Assembly: GCF_018130955.1 (NCBI RefSeq)
Contig: NZ_JAFCJM010000035.1
Coordinates: forward strand, 18,706 to 82,705
Origin: Bradyrhizobium liaoningense
GTDB lineage: Bacteria; Pseudomonadota; Alphaproteobacteria; Rhizobiales; Xanthobacteraceae
DNA length: 64,000 bases
Direction: 5' to 3'
This document shows positions 17,025 through 27,100 of the stretch, piece by piece. The position numbers and the translations under genes are program-made. The first letter of the stretch is position 1; every line of letters starts with the position of its first letter. The notes under the pieces were generated by a model that was not told the origin of the DNA, did not search any database, and saw nothing but the letters and a program-made list of their open reading frames with translations.

Positions 17025-18131
17025 ATGCATAAACGGCTGGCATTTATCGATACGTTGCGGGGCATCGCCGTGCTGTCGGTGCTGTTCCAGCACGCGCTCG
17101 AGGTGATCGTTCAGAACCACCCGACGGGCGCGTACTACTGGGCGTTCCACGACGCGATCGGGTACTACATCAATTTCGGCCGGTTCGGCGTGGTGCTGTT
17201 CTTCTTCGTCAGCGGTTTCGTCATTCCGTTCAGCTTCCCGGACAGTGCGACACCCGTGCGTGATTTCGCGACGAGCCGCTTCTTCCGCCTCTATCCGGCC
17301 TATTGGACGTCGATCGTGATCGGACTTGTCACGATGCAGGTGGTGGAGTCCAAGGCCTTCCCGCTGTCGCAGCTCCTCGCCAATGTGACGATGCTCCAGA
17401 CCTTCGTGAATGTGCCCAATCTCTGGATCTTCTACTGGACCCTTGCCATCGAGCTGCTGTTCTATGTGGGTTGCACGATCCTCTTCGCGATGGGCTTGCT
17501 CAACCGGCGCTTCACGGCCCCGGCGATCGTCGTCACGGCCGCGCTGATCGGCATCATCGTGCCGCTCCTGACCGAGAGCAGGACGGTCTCCTCGGTGCTG
17601 GAAGTGGGCCTGAACCTGTCGGCAATGTTCCTCGGCAAGATCATCCGCGACGCGGTGATCGGCGGCAAGCTGCGATGGGGGCATGTCGCAGCCTGCACTG
17701 CGTCCTACGTCGTCTTCGCGATCACATTGTCGGACAGGCGCTTTGGCGGCGTCTATCAGGAGAACTTCTTCTACAGCTATTCCATCGGATCGGCCTATGT
17801 CTGCGCGGCACTGGTCTTCATCGCCGCCGCCGCGTTCGGCGAACGGATGGCCTGGCGCCCGGTCGCGTTCGTCGGCGTGATCAGCTATTCGGTCTATCTG
17901 ATGTCGCCGTTCGTCATCGTCTGGGTTCACCGTGTCCTCGGGGTCGGCGAAGGGCCGCTGGGATGGTCCGCGTTCGTCGCAATGGTCCTCGCGCTGTCGC
18001 TCCTGGTGAGTTGGGTGACCTATAGCTTCGTCGAGAAGCCGTGCATCGCCTTCGGCCACAGGTTCCGTTCGAAGCGCAGGCGGGCCGTCGTTCTCGAGCC
18101 GGTGCTCAGCAGTCAGGGGGCCGCTGAGTGA
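17025..18131 (+). CDS. Acyltransferase-3 family membrane protein
   Basis: The 368-residue product has the hallmark FIDTLRGIAVLSVLFQHALE (Arg12, His23), VVLFFFVSGFVIPFS and FYWTLAIELLFYVGC, and about ten membrane helices. It is an inner-membrane O-acyltransferase likely to decorate EPS sugars. It lies 29 bases after the polymerase-like gene and overlaps the next acyltransferase by four bases, so it is translationally coupled in the same operon. It is a clear paralogue of the genes at 14427, 18128 and 22785. Confidence 0.88.
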   Translation: MHKRLAFIDTLRGIAVLSVLFQHALEVIVQNHPTGAYYWAFHDAIGYYINFGRFGVVLFFFVSGFVIPFSFPDSATPVRDFATSRFFRLYPAYWTSIVIGLVTMQVVESKAFPLSQLLANVTMLQTFVNVPNLWIFYWTLAIELLFYVGCTILFAMGLLNRRFTAPAIVVTAALIGIIVPLLTESRTVSSVLEVGLNLSAMFLGKIIRDAVIGGKLRWGHVAACTASYVVFAITLSDRRFGGVYQENFFYSYSIGSAYVCAALVFIAAAAFGERMAWRPVAFVGVISYSVYLMSPFVIVWVHRVLGVGEGPLGWSAFVAMVLALSLLVSWVTYSFVEKPCIAFGHRFRSKRRRAVVLEPVLSSQGAAE

Positions 18132-19228
18132 CGGGCGCGGCAGCACAGACGCACGGGGCTTATGACGGCTCTTTCTTGCCGTCGGTCCAGGGGCTGCGTG
18201 GCATCGCGGCCCTCAGCGTGCTGATGGATCATTTCTACGACATGCCAAAGGGAGGGGTGTACGACATACCCGATCCCGGCTTCCTGCCGCCGCTCTGGCC
18301 GTGGTTGCAGTCGACGATCAATGTCGGCGGACACGGCGTTGAACTGTTCTTCATGATCAGCGGCTTCCTGATCCCCGCAAGCCTGGTTCGGCACGGATCG
18401 CTGCCGAAATTCTTCTTCGACCGCGTGATGCGCATCATGCCGGTCTTCGTCGTTTTGCACCTTGCCCTGTTCGTGATCGGGCCGATGGTCGGCTACAAGT
18501 TCTTTCGTGGCATCGACGTCGCAAGCTATCTCGGGATATTCACCGCCAATCTGTTTTTCCTGCAGGATGCGCTGGGTCTGCCGATCGCGCAGCAGAATGC
18601 CTGGACCCTGACTTATGAGTGGGCGTTCTACATCTGGTTCGCACTGACATTTGCTGCGATCCGGCTGGGTGGCAGGGCGATGGCCGCGCCGCTGATCCTG
18701 CTTGGACTTGCCTGCGTGTTTCACTGGCCGATCACGGCGTTCTTCTGTGTCGGAATGCTGTTCAGCGCCGTCGGCTTTCGCATCCATATCCCGGGAGTGC
18801 CGGGTCTTGTCGCGGGTGTGATGTGCGGGGCCGCCATGTATGCGAGCCTGGTACTGTTTCACCCCTTTGTCGGTCTCATCCCGGGTGTCTTGCTGTTCGG
18901 CATGGTGCTGGCCGCAGGCTCGGGGATCGGCCGCGCACTCAGCACGCCGGCGCTGCAGTATGTCGGCAAGATCAGCTACAGCCTTTATCTCGTGCACCCC
19001 TTCGTGCTCTTCCCATTGCAGGTGATCGGGCTGAAGCTCGTCGCCGCGGGCGTCGACCGCTGGCTGCTCTGGGCCGCGTTCATCCTGATCGGGCTGGTGA
19101 TGTCGCTGGTCGCGAGTGCGATCAGCTACGAGCTCATCGAGGTCAGGCTGCGGCGGCTGCTCGATGGCGTCCTGCGGAGCCTGTTCTTCCGGCCGCTCGG
19201 AAAGATGGAGCAATCCGTCTCGTCGTGA
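18128..19228 (+). CDS. Acyltransferase-3 family membrane protein
   Basis: The 366-residue product starts with GTG overlapping the upstream TGA (GTGA), a sign of coupled translation. The hallmark is SVQGLRGIAALSVLMDHFYD (Arg24, His35), followed by VELFFMISGFLIPASLVRHG and WTLTYEWAFYIWFAL, with about ten helices. It probably adds an acyl group to a different EPS position from its paralogues; donor and acceptor are unknown. It is the last gene of the plus-strand operon and converges on a GT4 gene 16 bases away. Confidence 0.88.
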   Translation: MTGAAAQTHGAYDGSFLPSVQGLRGIAALSVLMDHFYDMPKGGVYDIPDPGFLPPLWPWLQSTINVGGHGVELFFMISGFLIPASLVRHGSLPKFFFDRVMRIMPVFVVLHLALFVIGPMVGYKFFRGIDVASYLGIFTANLFFLQDALGLPIAQQNAWTLTYEWAFYIWFALTFAAIRLGGRAMAAPLILLGLACVFHWPITAFFCVGMLFSAVGFRIHIPGVPGLVAGVMCGAAMYASLVLFHPFVGLIPGVLLFGMVLAAGSGIGRALSTPALQYVGKISYSLYLVHPFVLFPLQVIGLKLVAAGVDRWLLWAAFILIGLVMSLVASAISYELIEVRLRRLLDGVLRSLFFRPLGKMEQSVSS

Positions 19229-19243
19229 GAGATGGGGGCATGC

Positions 19244-20347
19244 TCAGGCTGCGAGACGGCGATAGGTCGAGAAGAGACCGTCGGCGATGTGATCCCAATT
19301 CAGCGATCCCGCCGCCGTTTGTCGCGCGCCTTCGGCCAGCGTTGCGGCCAGCGATCTTGACGTGAGGACGCGTTCGAGCGCATCCGCCAGCGCCGCGGCG
19401 TCCCCGGGCGGCACCAGCAGGCCGTTCACCCCGTCGTCAACGACGTCGGGAATCCCGCCCGTCGCGCTCGCCACTACGGGCCGCCGGTTGCCATAGGCCG
19501 ACGCCAGCACGCCACTTTGCGAGGCGTCCTTGTAGGGTAAGGCAACGACCTCGGCGGATTGGAACAGCGAGCCGGTGTCTTCGGGCGAGATATAGGCGTC
19601 GATCGTCTCGATGGTCGGCATCCCGGCCATGCGCGTGCTGAGCCGCGCCATTTCCGGGCCGCGCCCCGCCACGATGGCTTGATGCGGCACGCCTCGTTGC
19701 ACCAACTGATCGATTGCGTCGATGAAGACGTCGAGCCCCTTATAGGCCCACATGCGTCCGAAGAAGAGGATGCGCCCGGCGGTCGGCTGAAGCGGCGCGA
19801 CGTCGTCAGGCGGCACCATCAAAACCCCGTGCATGGAGGACGTGATCTCCCCCTTGTAGTCGGGCGATGCGCGACGGAAGTCCGTGACGCAGCGCTCGCC
19901 GTGCACCGTGACATGCGTTGCGCCGGCGCGCATCCGTGCTCTCAACGCTTCCTCGCTGGAGTTCGTGCCGGATCCGCCCTCGGAATGGGGAAACGCGTCA
20001 TGGACGGTCAGGACGCGCGGCAGGCTCGTGAGTCGAAGAAGCTCCATCAGCCCGGCCGTAAAATACTCCGGACATTCATGGCAATGGACCACATCCGGGC
20101 GGAACGCCAGGATGTCGAGAAAGGACTTCGGCAGGCCGATCGCGCCGAACCGACGCAGGCTGAGATCGCGAATGCGCGCCTCGAACGGCGTCGACGCCGG
20201 AATCCATGACAGGTTCCACTGCTGGTTGGCGTCCTTGCGGTTGAGCACGAGACGGACATCGCAATGCCGCGCCAATGCTGCGGCAAGACGATAGGAATAT
20301 TCTGCGAAATGCGGCGCATAGATCGCGACGCGCAGGCGCCTTGGCAT
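19244..20347 (-). CDS. GT4 family glycosyltransferase
   Basis: The 367-residue GT-B fold cytoplasmic glycosyltransferase has an N-terminal acceptor domain (VAIYAPHFAEYSYRLAAAL, FRPDVVHCHECPEYF) and a C-terminal nucleotide-sugar domain (GRILFFGRMWAYKGLDVFID, VALPYKDASQSGVLASA, VASATGGIPDVVDDGVNG). The usual E-x7-E motif is replaced by the DASQSGVLAS variant. It begins one base after the stop of the pyruvyl transferase-like gene, so the two form an operon. It is expected to add one sugar to the lipid-linked EPS unit. Confidence 0.9.
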   Translation of the reverse strand: MPRRLRVAIYAPHFAEYSYRLAAALARHCDVRLVLNRKDANQQWNLSWIPASTPFEARIRDLSLRRFGAIGLPKSFLDILAFRPDVVHCHECPEYFTAGLMELLRLTSLPRVLTVHDAFPHSEGGSGTNSSEEALRARMRAGATHVTVHGERCVTDFRRASPDYKGEITSSMHGVLMVPPDDVAPLQPTAGRILFFGRMWAYKGLDVFIDAIDQLVQRGVPHQAIVAGRGPEMARLSTRMAGMPTIETIDAYISPEDTGSLFQSAEVVALPYKDASQSGVLASAYGNRRPVVASATGGIPDVVDDGVNGLLVPPGDAAALADALERVLTSRSLAATLAEGARQTAAGSLNWDHIADGLFSTYRRLAA

Positions 20348-20348
20348 G

Positions 20349-21182
20349 TCAGTGTGTCCCGTTCCAGAGATCGATGGGGAAGGCGTCCATCAAGGCTTGA
20401 TGATCGAAAGCAAGGCGTGTCGCGCCGCCCATTTCGCGCCCCTCGTCGATGCCTGAGGCGAACTCGACATTGAAGCGGCCCGTGCCTTCGTAATAGTCAC
20501 GGTACTTGAACTCGGACTCGCCTTCACTCAGTCGCACATATCGCGCCGGAATGCCGAAGGCTTCTGCGACGACGATGCCGTGCAGGGAGCTTGCCAACAC
20601 CAGCTCTGCCTCAAGAATGGCGTCAATTCGCCGATTCCATGATCCCAACGGACTGACCACATTCGCAAGGCTGCGATCGATCAGGCCGAGATCGTGCAGG
20701 TTTGGCACGAAAATCCAGGGCCGCACCGGGCGCCGCTGAAAGCGGCCCGGAAACAACTGCGGAAGCAGCAGGGCAGGGTCGCCAAACACATCCGGAACGA
20801 CAAGACCGCGCCGTCGCAGGATTTCCTGTGTGCGCGGGCCGCGCACCGCACGGACGTCCAGTTGCTCGACTCGCCGGTTGAGGTCGTCTTGACCCGTTCG
20901 CCCGTTGATGCCGCTCCCCCAGACGATGTCGCCATCTCGTGCGTAGTGCAGGATCGAGCCGATCGCGAACAGGCGCACGCTGCGCGGAACTTCATCGGCG
21001 AGCGTGTGACCAAATCGCCGCAGACATTGTTCGACGATCACGAGCGACAGATAGTCGCCGAAATTGATTGTTCCATCGTCCGGTCGCCAGAAGAAGAGTT
21101 CCACATGAGGGTAGGGCAGTTGATGAATAAAGTCGCATCCGACTTCATTGATCAGCCTTCGTAGATTGCTTCGAAAATTCAT
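20349..21182 (-). CDS. Polysaccharide pyruvyl transferase family protein
   Basis: The product has 277 residues from MNFRSNLRRLINEVGC. Family (PF04230, CsaB/ExoV-like) features are NFGDYLSLVIVEQCLRRFG near the N-terminus, LFAIGSILHYARDGDIVWGS, VRGPRTQEILRRRG, VFGDPALLLPQLFP and the C-terminal LVLASSLHGIVVAEAFGIPA. The enzyme would transfer pyruvate from phosphoenolpyruvate to form a ketal on an EPS sugar. The frame is open to 21320, but GAGG 4 bases before this ATG and loss of similarity upstream favour this start; the longer form would overlap the divergent flippase gene. Confidence 0.85.
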   Translation of the reverse strand: MNFRSNLRRLINEVGCDFIHQLPYPHVELFFWRPDDGTINFGDYLSLVIVEQCLRRFGHTLADEVPRSVRLFAIGSILHYARDGDIVWGSGINGRTGQDDLNRRVEQLDVRAVRGPRTQEILRRRGLVVPDVFGDPALLLPQLFPGRFQRRPVRPWIFVPNLHDLGLIDRSLANVVSPLGSWNRRIDAILEAELVLASSLHGIVVAEAFGIPARYVRLSEGESEFKYRDYYEGTGRFNVEFASGIDEGREMGGATRLAFDHQALMDAFPIDLWNGTH

Positions 21183-21256
21183 GCGGCCTCGGATCGCAGA
21201 CGCTATCTTGGCATAATGTCCTTCTAAAAGAGGCGACTCTTGGACCGTCGCAGCCG

Positions 21257-22783
21257 ATGGTTCGTCAACGAACTGTGCGTCTTGCGATTGTGACAGACCT
21301 GCCATTGAGCCATCAGACATCCTTCAGGCAACGCTCGATCGTTTCGGGCGTCATCTGGTCCACTATCGACTCCGCGGTTGGACAGGCGCTCACGCTTGCC
21401 ATCTACGTCATCATGGCGCGGCTGTTGTCGCCTCATATCATCGGCCTCGTGGCCACGGGAGCGCTGGCGCTGGATTTCTGCCGTGCCGTCCTCATCGAAA
21501 GCATCGCGATCGCCGTGCAGGCGCGCGCAGAACCGAAGGACGAGGACTATACCGCTTCGTTCTGGTTGATTGCGGGCTTCTCGTGCCTTGCCGCAGCGCT
21601 GCTGTTCGCGTCGAGCGATGCGATCGAGCGGCTCTCCGGCTTGCAGGACCTCGCGCTCGTTCTGAGAGGATTTTGCATGGTAGTCGCGGTGCAGGGGCTG
21701 TCCCGCACGCATGAGGCCTGGCTGACGCGCAATCAGCGGTTCCGGCCGCTCGCCATTCGCTCGATGATCTCCATCTCGCTCGGCGGTGTGGTCGGCATCG
21801 CGCTGGCGAGCAAGGGCTATGGTGTCCTTGCGCTGGTTGGACAGCTGGTGATCACCTCGCTCGCATCGCTGGTCAGCCTGTGGACGCTGACGCCATGGCG
21901 TCCCGGGCTTCGCTTCAGCCGCCAAACGGCCGGCGAACTCCTCGGCTACGCCCGCTACGTCTCGCTGACGGGGATCACGAACTTCGCCAATGCCAATTCC
22001 GACCTGATTTTCGTCACCTGGTACACCGGTGCTGCCGGCGCGGGCTTCTACAGCCTCGCCAAGCGGCTGGTCAATGCGGTGAGCACGGTGATCGGCAATT
22101 CGCTGAACCGGGTGTTCTTTGCCACGATCGCGGGTCTCCAGCGTGATCGCAAGGCGTCGAGTGCGACGCTCCTCGATTTCGTGATGTACACCTCGCTGCT
22201 CACTGCGCCGATCTTCGCGGGCATCGCGGCGCTGGCGCCGGATCTGATCACCGCCTTCTTCGGCGCCAAGTGGCTGGAGGCGGCCCCGCTGCTGTCGATC
22301 ATCTCCGTAACCGGATTTCTGACCACCATCGGCCTCTACAATCATTCGGTGATCCTGGCGTTCGGCAAGCCGCACTGGCAGACCTGGCTGACGCTGATCT
22401 ACGCCGTCTCGAATATTGCGATCTTCATCGTTGCCGCGCCCTTCGGCCTGATCGCCATCGCGGTCGGTTATGTAGTGCGCGCGCTGTTGCTGTATCCGCT
22501 GTCCGCAGGAGCCTCGCTCCGCATCCTGTCCGCCACCGTTGGCCGATATGCTTCCGCTCTCGTGCCGGCCTTCACGGGCTCGGCGGTCATGGCCGCCGCG
22601 GTCGTCAGCCTGTCCTACGCCACGCCGACGATGTCGCCTTGGCTGCGGCTGGCTTCGCTGACCGCGCTCGGTGCGTCGGTCTACTTGGCTGTCGTCCTCG
22701 TCGTGGCGCGGCCGGCCGTAGTGCAGGTATGGCACGAAGTGTCGAGCCGCGTCCGCCGCCTGGGAAATCGGACGAAGACCTAG
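21257..22783 (+). CDS. Wzx-like polysaccharide flippase
   Basis: The 508-residue, ~14-helix membrane protein is of the MOP/MATE-like polysaccharide transporter family. Typical early features are GVIWSTIDSAVGQALTLAIY and MARLLSPHIIGLVATGALAL, then ITNFANANSDLIFVTWYTGA in the middle. It is expected to flip the undecaprenyl-linked EPS unit to the periplasm. It is flanked by minus-strand genes and so is its own transcription unit. The N-terminal start is uncertain (GTG at 21290 is an alternative). A second flippase-like gene lies at 28520. Confidence 0.88.
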   Translation: MVRQRTVRLAIVTDLPLSHQTSFRQRSIVSGVIWSTIDSAVGQALTLAIYVIMARLLSPHIIGLVATGALALDFCRAVLIESIAIAVQARAEPKDEDYTASFWLIAGFSCLAAALLFASSDAIERLSGLQDLALVLRGFCMVVAVQGLSRTHEAWLTRNQRFRPLAIRSMISISLGGVVGIALASKGYGVLALVGQLVITSLASLVSLWTLTPWRPGLRFSRQTAGELLGYARYVSLTGITNFANANSDLIFVTWYTGAAGAGFYSLAKRLVNAVSTVIGNSLNRVFFATIAGLQRDRKASSATLLDFVMYTSLLTAPIFAGIAALAPDLITAFFGAKWLEAAPLLSIISVTGFLTTIGLYNHSVILAFGKPHWQTWLTLIYAVSNIAIFIVAAPFGLIAIAVGYVVRALLLYPLSAGASLRILSATVGRYASALVPAFTGSAVMAAAVVSLSYATPTMSPWLRLASLTALGASVYLAVVLVVARPAVVQVWHEVSSRVRRLGNRTKT

Positions 22784-22784
22784 C

Positions 22785-23906
22785 CTAGCGCGCGTTCGCG
22801 GCTTGGCCGGTTTCGGCGAGCGCCAGGGTTTCACTGGCAGAGGCTTTCGGCTTGGAATCCTTTGGCGCCAGGCGGCCGATCAGTTTCCGGGCCGGGTTCT
22901 CGATGTAGCTGTACGTTATGTCGGCGGCGATCGTCAGGACGACACAGCAGGCGACCGCGAAGATCGGGAAGGCGTCCGGCTGAAGTCCGAGCCCGCTCCA
23001 GGCCGGCTTGAACACCAGGATCAGCAGGAGCTCGTGCAGCATGTAGATGGCGTAGGAGGTGTTGCCGAGGCGGCCGAGCCAGATGGTGCCTGGAAACACC
23101 TTGAACGCACTCTCGCCGATGGCGGTGAGCAGGATGGCAAGCGAAAAGAGAACGATTGCCAAATCCGGCTTGGCGAAGACGTTGAGGACCAGAACGGACG
23201 TTGCGAAGACGACAAGTCCGACGATCGCGACCGGTTTGCTGCGATATTTTCCGGACAGTTTGAACAGGATTGCCAGCAGGATGCCATTCAGGAAGCTCGG
23301 CAATGCCCGCAGCATGCCATAGTCGAAATTCGCGCCGTACATCTGCGACCGCTCCTGCCAGATCGGCAGATGGCCGTGGGCGAGAACGGCGTAGGACACG
23401 GCGACGATGATCGCGAGCATCAGCGGAGAGACGTTCGCCGCCAGAATCATCAGGAGCGGGAACAGCAGATAGCAGAACAGTTCCGCGCTGATCGACCAGG
23501 AGGGCGAATTGAAGCTCAAGTGGTCGGTCACGCCCCAGGCCTGGACCAGGAACACATTGTGAATGAAGTCCAGGAAACTCGTATGCGAGGTCGGGCCGGC
23601 GATTCCGACCCATGCCAATGCTACGAAGGCCAGCAGGGTGAGGAGGTGGAGCGGATAGATCCGAGCGATCCGGCGGACCAGAAAGCGCAGATAGGACCGC
23701 GTCCCGGTCGAGCTCGCGGGATACGAATATGAGATCACGAAGCCGGAGAGGATGAAGAACATGTCGACGAACAGGCCGTACGAGCCGTTCCATGCCGGCG
23801 AGATGCCCTTGTCGATGTTCTTCAGATGAAAGATGAAGACGCCGAGTGCTGCGACGAACCGATAGAAATCGAGAACGACGAAACGTCGAGATTCACTTGC
23901 TTCCAT
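22785..23906 (-). CDS. Acyltransferase-3 family membrane protein
   Basis: The product has 373 residues from MEASESRRFVVLDFYRFVAA, with the hallmark Arg16 and His27 (VFIFHLKN), FVDMFFILSGFVISYSYPAS and SPSWSISAELFCYLLFPLL, and about ten helices. It is the fourth acyltransferase-3 gene in the locus. It converges on the flippase gene with a single base between the stop codons. The C-terminal tail is cytoplasmic and lysine/alanine-rich. An upstream in-frame TTG at 23918 is a possible alternative start. Confidence 0.87.
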   Translation of the reverse strand: MEASESRRFVVLDFYRFVAALGVFIFHLKNIDKGISPAWNGSYGLFVDMFFILSGFVISYSYPASSTGTRSYLRFLVRRIARIYPLHLLTLLAFVALAWVGIAGPTSHTSFLDFIHNVFLVQAWGVTDHLSFNSPSWSISAELFCYLLFPLLMILAANVSPLMLAIIVAVSYAVLAHGHLPIWQERSQMYGANFDYGMLRALPSFLNGILLAILFKLSGKYRSKPVAIVGLVVFATSVLVLNVFAKPDLAIVLFSLAILLTAIGESAFKVFPGTIWLGRLGNTSYAIYMLHELLLILVFKPAWSGLGLQPDAFPIFAVACCVVLTIAADITYSYIENPARKLIGRLAPKDSKPKASASETLALAETGQAANAR

Positions 23907-24062
23907 GTCGAGCTTCAAGTTCGTTGCGGGCGTGTTGGTCTTCTAGAGTCAAATTGTGACGCAAGTTCGCATCATGGCGTCGCATCGCGACGCGTCGAGG
24001 TTTGGAACAATTCATGCCTGTCGTGCGCGACGCCACGCGATAAGGCAGACGCCCGAAAATTA

Positions 24063-24096
24063 AGCGGGGCCGGGACGCGCCGGTCCCGACCCCGCT
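24063..24096 (-). terminator. Hairpin terminator of the hydrolase-repeat gene
   Basis: AGCGGGG-x-CGGGAC pairs with GTCCCG-x-CCCCGCT, with one mismatch and a short loop. Read on the minus strand it is followed by TTAATTTT. It lies about 38 bases downstream of the stop codon of the large minus-strand gene at 24134, as expected for an intrinsic terminator. Confidence 0.75.
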
Positions 24097-24133
24097 TTGG
24101 TAGCGATGCACGTCCGCGGCTACTCCATCGCTT

Positions 24134-27100
24134 TTACACGAACAAGAAGTCGTGGCTCGTGAGGTTGGCTGCGGTGACGTTCTTCAGCGTGATCGTGTCG
24201 TTCGCCGAGATCGTCACGACTGCGTCCGCACCGGATTGTGCGATCTGGAGGTGGCTGTAGTCGGCCACCAGCGCCTTCAGGATCTGGATCGTGTCATGGT
24301 TGGTGGCATCGCCGGCCTGGAAGTTGGCGATCTGATCGTGGCCGTGATCGTAGGCGACCGTCGTCGAGTTGGGCGCGGTCGAAAACAGGTCGTTACCGTT
24401 GCCTCCCTCGATCGTCACGCCGGCAGCGACCGCCGTGACATTGTGGGTACCGTCGGCCTTGGTGTCGTCGAAGAATTGCAGCGCGTTGGCGGCGTTGTAG
24501 TTCTCGTGTTGCGTGGTGCCGGCCTGTCCGTTGAAGTTGAACAGGAACACATCCTTCGAGCCATCGACATTGTTGGCGATCTCCTGGGTCTTGGAGCCGC
24601 TGCTGTCATAGATGTCGGTCAGCTTGCTGCCGTCGTCGTTGACGACTTGGGTGTAGTCCAGGGTGCCGTCGGCATGAGTCCGGGTTACCTCCACGATTTG
24701 CCCGGACGCATTGAGATGCTGGTGCTGGGTGGTGTAGCTCTGCCCAGTGATGTTGTAGCTCCAGTTGTCGGACGTGCCATCGGCGTTGGTGATGTAGGCC
24801 GCGGTTTTCACGCCGTTGCTATAAACCGTCGTGGAATGATAGCCGTCCGCCTTCTGCACGGCTTCGCTGGTGAGATGGCCGGTGGCGTCGTACCAGTCCG
24901 TCGTCTTGGTGCCGTCGCTGGTCTGCGCGAGCGTGAAGGCCAGGCTGCCATCGGCATGGGTTCGGGCGATATTGGTGAGGAAGCCGGTCGAGTCGTAGCT
25001 GTCGTGCTCCATGGTGTAGTTTTGTCCGACGATGTTGTAGAGGAAGACGTCCTTCGAGCCGTCGGCGTGCTTGTCGGTCTCCGTCATCTTGACGCCGCTG
25101 GCGTTGTAGGTGCTGGTCACGCTGCTGCCGTCGGCATGGACGATCATGCTGTAGTCCAGCGTCCCATCGGCGTGGGTGCGGTCCATCTCCGTGACATTGC
25201 CGGCCGCGTCCAGGTGCTGGTGCTGCGTGGTGTAGCTCTGACCGGTGATATTGTAGCTGTAGTTGTCGTGACTCTGGTCGGCGTTGGTGATGTAGGCGGC
25301 GGTCTTCACGCCGTTGCTGTACACCGTCGTGGAGTTGTAGCCGTCCGGCTTCTGCACGACCTCGCTGGTGAGATGGCCCGTGGCATCGTACCAGTCCGTC
25401 GTCTTGGAGCCGTCGCTGGTCTGCACCAGCTTGAAGGCGAGGCTGCCGTCGGCGTGACGGCGCACCAGCGTGGTGAGGAATCCGGTGGCATCGTAGATGT
25501 CGTGCTCGGTCGTGTAGTTCTGTCCCGTGATGTTGTAGAGCCAGAGGTCCTTGCTGCCATCGGCGTGATAGTCGGTTTCCTTGATTTTGTTGCCAGCGGC
25601 ATCGTAGTTGTTGACGACGCTGCTGCCGTCGCTGTTGATGACCTGGGTATAGTCGAGCGTTCCGTCGGCGTGCTTGCGCGTCACGGCCGTCACCTTGCCG
25701 GACGGGTCCACATGCTGGATCAGCGTGACGTAGCTCTGGCCGGTGACGCCATAGCTGTAGTTGTCCTGGCTGCCGTCGGCATATTTGACATAGGCCTTGG
25801 TCTTGACGCCGTTGCTGTAGAGCGTCGTCGAATTGTAGCCGTCCGCCTTCTGGATAACCTCGCTGGTGAGATTACCCGAGGAATCGTACCAGTCGGTGGT
25901 CTTGGTTCCGTCGGCACTCTGCACCAGCTTGAACGCCAGGCTGCCGTCGGCGTGGCGGCGCACCAGCGTGGTCAGGAAGCCGGTCGCGTCAAAGATGTCG
26001 TGCTCGGTCGTGTAGTTCTGACCGGTGATGTTGTAGGTCCAGACGTCCTTGCTGTGGTCAGCATGGTAGTCGGTCTGGACCAGCTTGACGCCGGTGGCAC
26101 TGTAGGTGGTAATCGTGCTGCTGCCGTCGCTGTTATAGACCTGCGTCGAGTCGAGCGAGCCGTCGGCATGGGTGCGCACCACGGAGGTGACCTTGCCCGT
26201 GGTGTCGAGATGCTGGACCTGGGTGGTGTAGCTTCGGCCCGTGATGTTGTAGGTGTAGTTGTCCTGCGTGTGGTCGGCGTTCAGCACATAGGCCGCGGTC
26301 TTGACGCCGTTCGTGTAGACGGTGGTGGAATAGTATCCGGTCGGCTTCTGCACGACCTCGCTGAGGAGGGTGCCAGAGGTATCGTATCTGTCGGTGGTGC
26401 GGGTCCCGTCGGTGGCGAGATGGATGAAGCTGGTCTTCACGCCGGCGGCATAGCCGATCGCATCCTTGGAGCCGTCCGCATAGACGATCGTGGTCGAGAC
26501 CGGGCGTCCGGAGCCGTCCAGGCCCGTGTTCGACGTCGACAGCAGTTTCCCGCTCGCATTGTAGGTCAAGGTGCTGGTCCAGGCCGGTGCGGAGTTCGTC
26601 ACCGAGAACGAATAGCCGCCCTGGATCTTGGACAGCGCACTGCCGTAGTGCGAGATGATGTAGTCCAAGGTCGCCTTCGATGCGACCGGCAGGACGTGGC
26701 TGTCCGTCAGCGTGATCGATTGCAGCGTGCCTGACGCGCTGAGATCGGAAAGCTGCGGCACGATCTCGGCGGCGGTCCCGCTGACGGTGGACGGCGTGCT
26801 CGGCGGCGGCGTGGTGGTCGCGGGCGCGTCGATTTCGATGACGAGCGGGTGATCGCTCACCGGAACAGTGATCGTGCTGACATCGGTGTAGGTCGCGATC
26901 GGCGTCGTGCCGCTCAGTGTATCGTAGACCTTCACGGAGTGGTGCACGCCGCCCAGATTGACCGTGACGTTCTGCGTCGGATTCGAGATTTCGGTGTCGG
27001 TCGAGTCGTTCCACAGCTTGGGCTCGGCCCAGACCAGGAGGTCATAGGTGCCGTTGCTCTTGCCGAGCACCATGCTGTTCCCGGAGTCCGGCATGTTGCT

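Noticed and set aside
24152..26734. 860-residue plus-strand frame
   Set aside because: Shadow of the 166-residue repeat array of the minus-strand hydrolase-repeat gene; its composition is Val/Gly/Arg-rich and repeats at the same 498-bp period.
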